The translations under genes and the position numbers were made by a program. Positions 54,916-62,162 of a stretch of 64,000 nt of DNA are shown piece after piece; the stretch's first letter is position 1, and each line of letters starts with the position of its first letter. The notes under the pieces were generated by a model that was not told the DNA's origin, did no database searches, and worked only from the letters and a program-made list of their open reading frames with translations. The stretch comes from Halarcobacter sp. (GTDB lineage: Bacteria > Campylobacterota > Campylobacteria > Campylobacterales > Arcobacteraceae), in contig NZ_OY780939.1 of the NCBI RefSeq assembly GCF_963675975.1, forward strand, positions 1,860,001 to 1,924,000, read 5' to 3'.

Positions 54916-55388
54916 AAAAATAGAAGAATATAAATACCCACACCCATATAAGAAGTTAGAGTTAAACATAGAAAAATATATTTTCCAATTTTTTTATGTT
55001 TGCTACTTTTAAGTTTTTCAAGCTCTTTGTTTTTATATAGTTTATAAGAATATATATACAAATAAAGCCAACCAGCAACTGAAAATATAGCGATTATTAT
55101 ATGTATTATTAGAAAACTTAGTAAGAAAGAATAGGGCACTAAAGTTGAATCTTTTGAAAACTCTATAAACCCACCAGTAATTCTAACTCCTGTTTCAAAA
55201 ATAACTATCATAAAAAGAGTAAAAAACAGTATGATTGATTGTGAAGTTAGATGTTTTTGATACTCTTTTTTTACAGCATATCTAATACTTATAGCTAATA
55301 ATACAGGTAAAAAAGCAAAATAGATTGTGATTAAATCTAAGAAAAAAGGGGCTTTTGTATTTAAAAAGCCTTGATCTAGTAAAAACAT
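54912..55388 (-). CDS. DUF420-family membrane protein
   Basis: 158 aa with five hydrophobic segments. It has conserved His residues in KHLTSQSIILF, LIIHIIIAIF and SSKHKKIGKY, the DUF420 (YozB-like) pattern, sometimes linked to haem-copper oxidase biogenesis. It lies 1 base after the DUF3817 gene and its stop codon is the same CTAG that ends hypF on the other strand. Confidence 0.75.
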   Translation of the reverse strand: MFLLDQGFLNTKAPFFLDLITIYFAFLPVLLAISIRYAVKKEYQKHLTSQSIILFFTLFMIVIFETGVRITGGFIEFSKDSTLVPYSFLLSFLIIHIIIAIFSVAGWLYLYIYSYKLYKNKELEKLKSSKHKKIGKYIFLCLTLTSYMGVGIYILLFF

Positions 55389-55389
55389 A

Positions 55390-55683
55390 TTATATTGCTT
55401 TAGGTTTTACTCTTTTTTCAATAAGAAATGCTCCAAATGGTATTAAAGATAATACAAAAAGTTGAAACATTAAACCTGTGTTCCATTTTTCTTTTATTTT
55501 TGCTTCAAATAATGAAATCATAAAAATTATAAATAAAACACCGTGAATCATTCCAAAAACTTTTACAGGATAAGGATTTTCACCTATGTATTTAATAGGC
55601 ATTGCAACAAAAACTAAAATTAAATAAGATAAACCCTCAATTGCAGATATAAGTCTAAATCTACTTAAAGCATTACTAAACAT
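55390..55683 (-). CDS. DUF3817-family small membrane protein
   Basis: 97 aa with three hydrophobic segments and the family landmarks FRLISAIEGLSYLILVFVAMPIK and GMIHGVLFI. AAGGA lies before the ATG. Members are often found beside DUF420 or transport genes; no function known. Forms a two-gene unit with the DUF420 gene. Confidence 0.75.
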   Translation of the reverse strand: MFSNALSRFRLISAIEGLSYLILVFVAMPIKYIGENPYPVKVFGMIHGVLFIIFMISLFEAKIKEKWNTGLMFQLFVLSLIPFGAFLIEKRVKPKAI

Positions 55684-55798
55684 AAACGTCCTTAAATTTT
55701 CTGATATTATATTGACTTAATATTATAATATCTTTAGTTAAATGATAAATTTTTTCTTTTTATAAAGAATTTATACAATTAAAAGTAGATTATTAATT

Positions 55799-56443
55799 TT
55801 AGTTATAATATAACTCTTTTAATATCTCAATTTGCTTGTTTTGTAGATAATTAAATTTAAATTCACACTCTTTTAAATAGTAAAAAAAGTTTTCTTCTTC
55901 TACTCCTTTGTATTTTTTTAGGTTTTCTTCTAAATACTTCCAAAAAATATGTAAAGGGGTAGTATAAGCATATTGGGAGTAGATTTTGTGCCATTTTAAA
56001 TAGTTTTCAAAGTTTTTGTTATCTTCCCCTCTATCATATCGACTAAGCTTTGGCATAAGAAGTGTAAAGACTTTTTTATTTGAGTAGAAACCTATTATGT
56101 TTATTGCTTCATATAAAGAACGGCTTTTATCTTTTTTTTGTCTATTTGTAAAATAATAATACTCTTCATAGGAGCTATTATCTTGTATGGTACTATAATG
56201 TTGCTCTTCAAGGAAATATGCGATCAGTTTTCTAAAAAGTGTATATCTATTTTGTATAGTTCTGTAATTTACATCTAAAAGTTTTGCACATTTATTTGCA
56301 TTTATATTGTTGCAAAATAGTTCAATAGTTCTTAAATCTGTTTCAATTTTTCTAGGAGAAAACTTTTTTTTACAAACACTACATTTTTTAAAATCATCTT
56401 TTAGATGGTAAATTCTTTTACTATTACAAAAAGGGCAGTTCAT
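55799..56443 (-). CDS. IS1595-like transposase-derived protein, probably domesticated
   Basis: 214 aa. An N-terminal zinc ribbon (CPFC, CSVC), then a helix-turn-helix (ANKCAKLLDVNYRTIQNRY), then a degenerate remnant of the IS1595 catalytic half ending NYLKWHKIYSQYAY and YLKECEFKFNY, which corresponds to the family's N-terminal-to-C-terminal landmark ExxFRxN. The full DDE triad is not evident. No inverted repeats or target duplication are seen. It starts 1 base after the DUF808 gene, which argues for a stable cellular gene. Confidence 0.65.
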   Translation of the reverse strand: MNCPFCNSKRIYHLKDDFKKCSVCKKKFSPRKIETDLRTIELFCNNINANKCAKLLDVNYRTIQNRYTLFRKLIAYFLEEQHYSTIQDNSSYEEYYYFTNRQKKDKSRSLYEAINIIGFYSNKKVFTLLMPKLSRYDRGEDNKNFENYLKWHKIYSQYAYTTPLHIFWKYLEENLKKYKGVEEENFFYYLKECEFKFNYLQNKQIEILKELYYN

Positions 56444-56444
56444 G

Positions 56445-57551
56445 TTAGTTTTGCTTTTTTAAAACTTTTGTAATTTCTACAATTTTAACTGCTATAAAAC
56501 CAATAATAAGTCCAAAAACAATCTCTACAAAAAAGTTTATAATTCCTGAAAAATCTTTAAAACTATTTATTATTGGCTCCATAAAATGAAGTAGATGGGT
56601 TTGATGTGCAACAATTCCACCACCAACTGCAAGCATTGCAATAGTTCCAATTATTGAGATAATTTTTATAATAATAGGCATTGAAGAAACAAGTAAGTCT
56701 CCTACTTTTTTTATTAAACTACTTTTCTTCTCTTGAAAATAAAACCCCACATCATCAAGTTTTATGATTAAAGCAACAATTCCATATACAGCAATGGTTG
56801 CGATTAGTCCAACTAAAAAAAGAACACTTAGTTTAACAATAAATTCTGATTCTTCCAATAAACTTAAAGCAATAACAATAATCTCAAAAGAGAGAATAAA
56901 GTCTGTTTTTATAGCACTTTTAACTTTTATATTTTCTAACTCTTCACTACTTATTTCAAGATTTTCTTTGTTTTCTTCTTTTTTATCATGATGAAAGAAT
57001 TTTTCTAATATTGCTTCAACTCCCTCAAAAGCTAAATATATCCCACCTAATACTAAAGCCGGTGAAATTAACCATGGGGCAAAAAAACTAAAAAGCAATA
57101 CTATAGGAATAATGATAAACTTGTTTTTCAAACTCCCTTTTGCAATTTTATAAACAATAGGTAATTCCCTTTTTGCTGCATTTTTTTGTGCTTGTTTTAT
57201 AGCTTTGTTTCTTATATCTAATAATTCTTTTTGTATATTCTCTTTTGAGTTTTTATCAAGTTTATCTATATTTGTTTTTAGTTCATTAATATTTTTTGCT
57301 TTTTCTAACTCTTTTTTTAATAAATCAGAAGTTGTTTCGTTTGTAAAGCTTGAGATAGCGGCTAAGTCATCAACTAATATAGCAGAAGATTTACTACTTG
57401 CCATTTTAGTATAAGTTACTATATCATCAAAAAGTACTCCAATATCATCAAAGGTTGTTGCCAATGATTTTGTTGCACTATATATAGTTTTTCCTGCAAG
57501 GGTACTTATATCATCTGATAAAACTGATAAATATCCTAATATACCTGCCAT
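56445..57551 (-). CDS. DUF808/YedI-family membrane protein
   Basis: 368 aa from the ATG at 57551 (AGGAG five bases upstream). The start MAGILGYLSVLSDDISTLA, DDIGVLFDDIVTYTKMASSKSSAILVDDLAA and KGSLKNKFIIIPIVLLFSFFAPW are the DUF808 hallmarks; eight or so membrane segments follow, with a His/Lys-rich cytoplasmic stretch (KFFHHDKKEENKEN). Function unknown. Its promoter region faces that of hypB. Confidence 0.85.
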   Translation of the reverse strand: MAGILGYLSVLSDDISTLAGKTIYSATKSLATTFDDIGVLFDDIVTYTKMASSKSSAILVDDLAAISSFTNETTSDLLKKELEKAKNINELKTNIDKLDKNSKENIQKELLDIRNKAIKQAQKNAAKRELPIVYKIAKGSLKNKFIIIPIVLLFSFFAPWLISPALVLGGIYLAFEGVEAILEKFFHHDKKEENKENLEISSEELENIKVKSAIKTDFILSFEIIVIALSLLEESEFIVKLSVLFLVGLIATIAVYGIVALIIKLDDVGFYFQEKKSSLIKKVGDLLVSSMPIIIKIISIIGTIAMLAVGGGIVAHQTHLLHFMEPIINSFKDFSGIINFFVEIVFGLIIGFIAVKIVEITKVLKKQN

Positions 57552-57659
57552 AACATCTCCTAAAATAAAATGTAACATAAAAAATTTACTAGTTCAAATA
57601 GTACATAAGTGTACCATAATATTAGTTTAATTTTAGTTTAGATTTACTAGACTGTCTAA

Positions 57660-57677
57660 AATGAACCAATATTCATA
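57660..57677. promoter_or_regulatory. Relaxed TetR-type site before hypB
   Basis: AATGAA-CCAATA-TTCATA has the same half-sites as the hyd operators but a 6-base spacer. It lies 16 bases before the hypB ATG. Weak on its own. Confidence 0.25.
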
Positions 57678-57692
57678 TTAAAAGGATAAAAA

Positions 57693-58484
57693 ATGTGTCA
57701 AGATTGCGGATGTAGTATAACAGATCACCATCACCATGACCATAGTCATGGACACTCTCATGAACATCAACATGGAGATTCAGCTTCTCATCAAGCTGCA
57801 CATGAAACTTTACATCATAACCCACAATTAAATGATAGTAAAACAGTTTCTGTAATAAAAAAGATTTTAGATAAAAATGATCATGAAGCAGCTCATAATA
57901 GAGTCCACTTTAATAATCATAAGGTTTTAGGTATAAACCTAATGAGTAGTCCAGGAAGTGGAAAAACTACACTTTTAGAACATTTAGCAGATATTGCTGA
58001 TTTTAAATATGGTGTTGTTGAAGGTGATTTAGAAACAAATAAAGATGCTGATAGATTAAAAGCAAAAGATATAAAAGCAGTACAAATACAAACAGGTAGT
58101 GCCTGTCATTTGGATGCATTTATGGTTCACAAAGGTTTACACGATATGCCTTTAGATGATTTAGATGTATGTTTTGTAGAAAATGTAGGAAATCTAGTAT
58201 GTCCTGCTTCATATGATGTGGGAACACACTTAAATATTGTATTAGTTTCAGTTCCTGAAGGTGAAGATAAAATTGCAAAATATCCAGTTATGTTCAGAGC
58301 AGCAGATTTAATTTTATTTACAAAAACTGACCTTCTTCCATATTTTGAATATGATTTAGAAAAAGAGAAAGAAGTAGCTAGAAAACTAAAACCCAATGTG
58401 GATATTTTAGAAGTTTCTACTAAAGATAAAGACTCTTTAAAAGCAGTCGTTGATTGGATTAATTTTAAAAGAAAATTTAGATAG
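57693..58484 (+). CDS. hypB: Hydrogenase nickel-incorporation GTPase HypB
   Basis: 263 aa. The N-terminus has CQDCGC, the high-affinity metal site, and a His-rich run (residues 12-27, about ten His), which may store Ni. The G domain has SSPGSGKTTLLE (P-loop), VEGDLETNKDADR, ENVGNLVCPA and FTKTDLLPY. It loads Ni with HypA into the large-subunit precursor. A-rich AAAGGATAAA precedes the ATG. It has its own terminator, unlike the rest of the hyp genes downstream. Confidence 0.96.
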   Translation: MCQDCGCSITDHHHHDHSHGHSHEHQHGDSASHQAAHETLHHNPQLNDSKTVSVIKKILDKNDHEAAHNRVHFNNHKVLGINLMSSPGSGKTTLLEHLADIADFKYGVVEGDLETNKDADRLKAKDIKAVQIQTGSACHLDAFMVHKGLHDMPLDDLDVCFVENVGNLVCPASYDVGTHLNIVLVSVPEGEDKIAKYPVMFRAADLILFTKTDLLPYFEYDLEKEKEVARKLKPNVDILEVSTKDKDSLKAVVDWINFKRKFR

Positions 58485-58488
58485 TTAG

Positions 58489-58510
58489 GTGTAACTCGTT
58501 ACACCCTTTA
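58489..58510 (+). terminator. Hairpin after hypB
   Basis: GGTGTAA (58489-58495), loop CTCG, TTACACC (58500-58506), then CTTT. The T-tract is short, so termination may be partial. Confidence 0.5.
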
Positions 58511-58516
58511 GGGTTT

Positions 58517-58594
58517 GTTACTTTAGAAACTTTTTACAAGTTTCTCTAAAAGTAATTAATATGATATAGGTCCCCTGGAAATGGGACATTTTTT
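58517..58594 (+). promoter_or_regulatory. Structured leader ending in a terminator-like hairpin before hypC
   Basis: A long bulged stem (TTACTTT-AG-AAACTT with AAGTTTCTCTAAAAGTAA, about 58518-58556) is followed by GTCCC-CTGGAAAT-GGGAC (58570-58587) and ATTTTTT. AGGA, the hypC ribosome site, begins right after the T-run. The arrangement looks like an attenuator. Confidence 0.45.
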
Positions 58595-58605
58595 AGGAAA
58601 ATTAT

Positions 58606-58890
58606 ATGTGTTTATCAATACCATCAAAAGTTACAAAAATAGATGAAGAAAACAACATAGCAACTGTAGATACTATGGGAGTTGAAAGACAAGCTAGTTT
58701 AGATTTAATAGACCAGCCTGTTGTAGTTGGAGATTATGTACTTATCCATATTGGATTTGCAATGAATAAAATAGATGAAGAGGATGCCTTAGCCTCTTTG
58801 GAAGTTTATCGAGAAATAATAGAAAAGATGGAAGAGGATGATAGGCGTCAGGCAATACTTGAAGATGATGCCTGTGCCAATAGAGGTTAA
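58606..58890 (+). CDS. hypC: Hydrogenase assembly chaperone HypC
   Basis: 94 aa. MCLSIPSKV at the start gives the essential Cys2, followed by VDTMGVERQASLDLI and GDYVLIHIGFAMNKID. It holds the Fe(CN)2CO unit with HypD and guides it to the large subunit. The acidic C-terminal tail is typical. AGGA is eight bases before the ATG. It lies 1 base before hypD. Confidence 0.95.
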   Translation: MCLSIPSKVTKIDEENNIATVDTMGVERQASLDLIDQPVVVGDYVLIHIGFAMNKIDEEDALASLEVYREIIEKMEEDDRRQAILEDDACANRG

Positions 58891-58891
58891 G

Positions 58892-60016
58892 ATGAGCGAA
58901 TTAAAACTAAAAGATCTTTATGATGGTTTTAGAGATCCAAAAGCTATAAAAGCCTTAAAAAAGTTAATAGATGAAGAGGCTTCAAAACTTCCAAGAAAAA
59001 TAAATGTAATGGAGGTTTGTGGAGGACATACACATACTATTATGAAATATGGACTTAACCAACTTATGCCAGAAAATATTGAATTTATTCATGGTCCAGG
59101 ATGTCCAGTTTGTGTTATGCCAAAAGAGAGAATCGACCATGCATATATCTTAAGCTTACAAGAAGATGTTATCTTAGTAACTTTAGGGGATATGATTAAA
59201 GTTCCAGGAAGTCGTGGAAGTTTACAAGATGCAAGAAGTAAGGGTGCAGATGTAAGGTTTGTTTATTCTCCACTTGATACTATTAAAATAGCACAAGAAA
59301 ATCCAAATAAAAAGATTATCTTTTTTGCAATAGGTTTTGAAACTACAACACCTATGACAGCTGCACTTTTAGAGCATGTAACAAAAAATAAATTGGAAAA
59401 TGTATTTTTTCATATAAACCATATTACTGTGCCAGAACCAATGAGAGTTTTACTTGATAGTGAAGATTGTAAAATTGATGCTTTTATAGGTCCTTCACAT
59501 GTTAGTGTAATTACAGGTTCTAAGATTTATGAAGAGTTTGTATCTATATACAAAAAGCCTGTTGTAGTCGCAGGTTTTGAGCCTGTTGATGTGATGCAGT
59601 CTATACTTGCAATTGTAAGACAATTTAATGAAAACAGATGTGAATTAGAGATTGAATACTCAAGGGCAGTTTCTTATGATGGAAATCTTGCAGCACAAAA
59701 ACTAAATGATAAGTATTTTACTAGAGCAGGGCATTTTAGATGGAGAGGTTTAGGTGATATCCCTCATTCTGCTCTTAGATTAAAAGATGAATATCAAAGT
59801 TTAGATGCTGAGATTATATATAAAGATATCTTGCCAAATGAAAAGATTGATGATCATAAACTTTGTATTTGTGGAGATATTATGAAAGGTGTAGCTAAAC
59901 CAAACGACTGTAAAGTGTTTGGAACTGCCTGTAAACCAAGTTCCCCTTTAGGATCTTGTATGGTTAGTAGCGAGGGTGCATGTAGTGCTTATTATAAATA
60001 TGGAAATTTGTTATAG
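58892..60016 (+). CDS. hypD: Hydrogenase maturation Fe-S protein HypD
   Basis: 374 aa from the ATG at 58892, 1 base after hypC; the frame is open further upstream within hypC. Landmarks: MEVCGGHTHTIMKYGL, GPGCPVCVMP, FFAIGFETTTP, and the C-terminal Cys motifs that hold a [4Fe-4S] cluster (CICGDIMKGV, FGTACKPSSPLGSCMVSSEGAC). It is the scaffold on which Fe receives CN and CO ligands. Confidence 0.96.
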   Translation: MSELKLKDLYDGFRDPKAIKALKKLIDEEASKLPRKINVMEVCGGHTHTIMKYGLNQLMPENIEFIHGPGCPVCVMPKERIDHAYILSLQEDVILVTLGDMIKVPGSRGSLQDARSKGADVRFVYSPLDTIKIAQENPNKKIIFFAIGFETTTPMTAALLEHVTKNKLENVFFHINHITVPEPMRVLLDSEDCKIDAFIGPSHVSVITGSKIYEEFVSIYKKPVVVAGFEPVDVMQSILAIVRQFNENRCELEIEYSRAVSYDGNLAAQKLNDKYFTRAGHFRWRGLGDIPHSALRLKDEYQSLDAEIIYKDILPNEKIDDHKLCICGDIMKGVAKPNDCKVFGTACKPSSPLGSCMVSSEGACSAYYKYGNLL

Positions 60017-60736
60017 ATGAAAAAACTTTTTATTATAAAAGCTGGTATTACATTTGATAATACAAAAAAAGAGAATGGTGATTTTGATAAGTGGGTAACT
60101 GATAGATTGGATAATCCTAATTTGGATATTCAAACTATACATATTCAAGAGATGATTTTTTTACCTGAGCTTGATGAGTGTGCAGGGGTTATTATAACTG
60201 GTTCACACTCAATGGTTACAGATGAAGAGCCTTGGAGTGTAGCAATTGAAAAATGGATTCCAAAGTTAATTGAAAATGAAATTCCCCTATTAGGAATTTG
60301 TTATGGTCATCAACTTTTAGGTAAGAGTATGAATGGAATTAGCGGTTATCATAAAGATGGAATTGAAATAGGCACAGTAGAAGTAAAGCTATCTAAAGAT
60401 GTAAAAGATGATGAATTGTTTTGTGATATTCCTAATTCATTTTTAGCTCATACAATTCATTCACAGTCTGTATTAGAACTTCCTAAAAATAGTGTGAATC
60501 TTGCATTTAATAATCATGATAGAAACCATGCTTTTAGAATAGGAAAAAATGCTTGGGGTGTACAGTTTCATCCTGAATACAATGAAGAGATTATGAAATC
60601 ATATATCAAAGAGGTTGGAGAGCTTAAAGATATACCTATAAATGATTTACTTAAAAAAGTAGAAAAGACTCCAGATGCAAATCTTGTATTAAAAAGATTT
60701 GGAGAGATTGTAGAAAAAAGGCTTAGAGATGGCTAA
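60017..60736 (+). CDS. Class I glutamine amidotransferase inside the hyp operon
   Basis: 239 aa, GATase-1 fold with the full catalytic triad: nucleophile Cys in LLGICYGHQLLG and His-Glu in GVQFHPEY; a further HTIHSQSV strand as in GMP-synthase-like amidotransferases. The synthetase domain is missing. The ATG follows the hypD stop with no gap, and the 3' end overlaps hypE by 8 bases, so its expression is tied to HypD/HypE. It could supply ammonia or deamidate a substrate; the acceptor is unknown. Confidence 0.88.
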   Translation: MKKLFIIKAGITFDNTKKENGDFDKWVTDRLDNPNLDIQTIHIQEMIFLPELDECAGVIITGSHSMVTDEEPWSVAIEKWIPKLIENEIPLLGICYGHQLLGKSMNGISGYHKDGIEIGTVEVKLSKDVKDDELFCDIPNSFLAHTIHSQSVLELPKNSVNLAFNNHDRNHAFRIGKNAWGVQFHPEYNEEIMKSYIKEVGELKDIPINDLLKKVEKTPDANLVLKRFGEIVEKRLRDG

Positions 60737-61724
60737 TATAACTTTGGCTCACGGAAATGGTGGACAAGAGAACAACGAATTAATTACAAAGATTTTTTAT
60801 AAAGCTTTTAAAAATGATATTTTGGCAAAAAGTGAAGATGCAGCTGTTATTCAAGATGGTACTTTAGCTTTTTCAACTGATTCTTTTACCGTAAGTCCAA
60901 TAGAGTTTCCAGGAGCAGATATTGGAAAACTAGCTGTATGTGGTACTTGTAATGACTTAGCTATGATGGGAGCAAAACCAAAATATCTTACTTGTTCTGT
61001 GATTATCGAAGAGGGTTTTGAAGTAGATACTTTAAAAAGAATAGTATCTAGTATGGAAAAAGAGTTAGAGTTAAATGGTGCTATTGTTGTAAGTGGTGAC
61101 ACAAAAGTGGTTCCAAGAGGAAGTGTTGATAAAATATTTATAAATACAACTGGAATTGGTGAAATAAAACAAAAAGGTATCTCATCAAATCTAATCAAAG
61201 AAGATGATGTAATTATAGTTTCAAACTCTGTTGGTAAACATGGAGCAACTATTTTTGCAGCAAGAGAAGGAATAGATTTCTCTACAGATTTAAAATCAGA
61301 TTGTGCTTCTTTATGGCCAGTTGTTGAGAAACTAATAGAATCAGGTATTGAAATTAGAGCTTTAAGGGATGCAACTAGAGGTGGAGTTAGTGCTGTTTTA
61401 AATGAATGGTCAAAACAATCAGATATTTGTGTTGAGATTGAAGAGGAAAAAATTCCAGTATGTGATGAGGTAAATGGAGTTTGTGAACTTTTAGGTTTTG
61501 AAGCTTTAAGTCTAGCAAATGAAGGAACATTTGTTATGGCTATTTCAAAAGATCAAGCTTTAAAAGCTTTAGATGTTTTAAAGTCAATTGAGACTTCACA
61601 AGAAGCAAGTATCATTGGAAAAGTGACATCTAAACACAAAGGAAAAGTTGTTTTAAATACAGCTTGGGGAACTCAAAGATTTATTGATTTACCAACTGGT
61701 GAATTATTGCCAAGGATTTGTTAA
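60729..61724 (+). CDS. hypE: Hydrogenase maturation protein HypE
   Basis: 331 aa, AIR-synthase-like ATP-binding fold: LAHGNGGQENN, FSTDSFTVSPIEFPGADIGKLAV, GTCNDLAMMGAKP and LRDATRGGVSAVLNEW. The C-terminus is PRIC: the last Cys is carbamoylated by HypF and dehydrated to thiocyanate, the CN source. Overlaps the amidotransferase gene by 8 bases; hypA follows after 1 base. Confidence 0.96.
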   Translation: MANITLAHGNGGQENNELITKIFYKAFKNDILAKSEDAAVIQDGTLAFSTDSFTVSPIEFPGADIGKLAVCGTCNDLAMMGAKPKYLTCSVIIEEGFEVDTLKRIVSSMEKELELNGAIVVSGDTKVVPRGSVDKIFINTTGIGEIKQKGISSNLIKEDDVIIVSNSVGKHGATIFAAREGIDFSTDLKSDCASLWPVVEKLIESGIEIRALRDATRGGVSAVLNEWSKQSDICVEIEEEKIPVCDEVNGVCELLGFEALSLANEGTFVMAISKDQALKALDVLKSIETSQEASIIGKVTSKHKGKVVLNTAWGTQRFIDLPTGELLPRIC

Positions 61725-61725
61725 G

Positions 61726-62067
61726 ATGCATGAATATAGTATAGTTCAATCACTTTTAGATAGTTGTGAAGAGCACGCAAGACAAAATGATTCTACTAAA
61801 GTTACAAAAGTTGTTGTTAAAATTGGGGTATTAAGTGGAGTTGAACCAGATTTACTTCAAACTGCTTTTGATACTTTCAAAGAAAAAACAGTATGTGATG
61901 GTGCAGAATTTTTAATAAACCATCAAAAAGTAGTAATAGAATGCCTATCCTGTCAAGAACAATCAACTTTAGAAAAAAATGAATTTTTATGTCCAAAATG
62001 TGAATCAAATCAAGTAAAGGTTATTGATGGGGAAGATATGTTTTTAATGTCCCTTGAAATGGAATAA
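61726..62067 (+). CDS. hypA: Hydrogenase nickel-binding protein HypA
   Basis: 113 aa from the ATG at 61726; MHEYSIVQ provides the Ni-binding N-terminal Met-His-Glu. A zinc site uses CLSC and CPKC (about residues 73-92). It delivers Ni to the large subunit together with HypB. Last gene of the hypC-D-GATase-E-A run. A dyad TTTTGGTTAT/ATAACTAAAA in the following 95-base gap may end transcription. Confidence 0.95.
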   Translation: MHEYSIVQSLLDSCEEHARQNDSTKVTKVVVKIGVLSGVEPDLLQTAFDTFKEKTVCDGAEFLINHQKVVIECLSCQEQSTLEKNEFLCPKCESNQVKVIDGEDMFLMSLEME

Positions 62068-62162
62068 TATTCTAACTTAAAAATTTATTTTAGTTAATAT
62101 ATTTATTTACAAAAATTATCTTTTGGTTATATAATAACTAAAACTTTATATAGAGATGAGTG

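Noticed and set aside
55799-56443. An active insertion sequence
   Set aside because: No terminal inverted repeats or target duplication seen, catalytic residues not evident, and the gene is tightly spaced behind DUF808.
57598-57616. GTACATAAGTGTAC as another copy of the acnB-type TGTACA operator
   Set aside because: The half-sites are in a different arrangement and only partly match.
60851-61198. Minus-strand open frame of 115 codons
   Set aside because: Antisense to hypE, whose frame is certain.
37528-62067. Hydrogenase island as a recently acquired genomic island
   Set aside because: No tRNA, integrase or flanking repeat, and base composition and codon use match the rest of the window.
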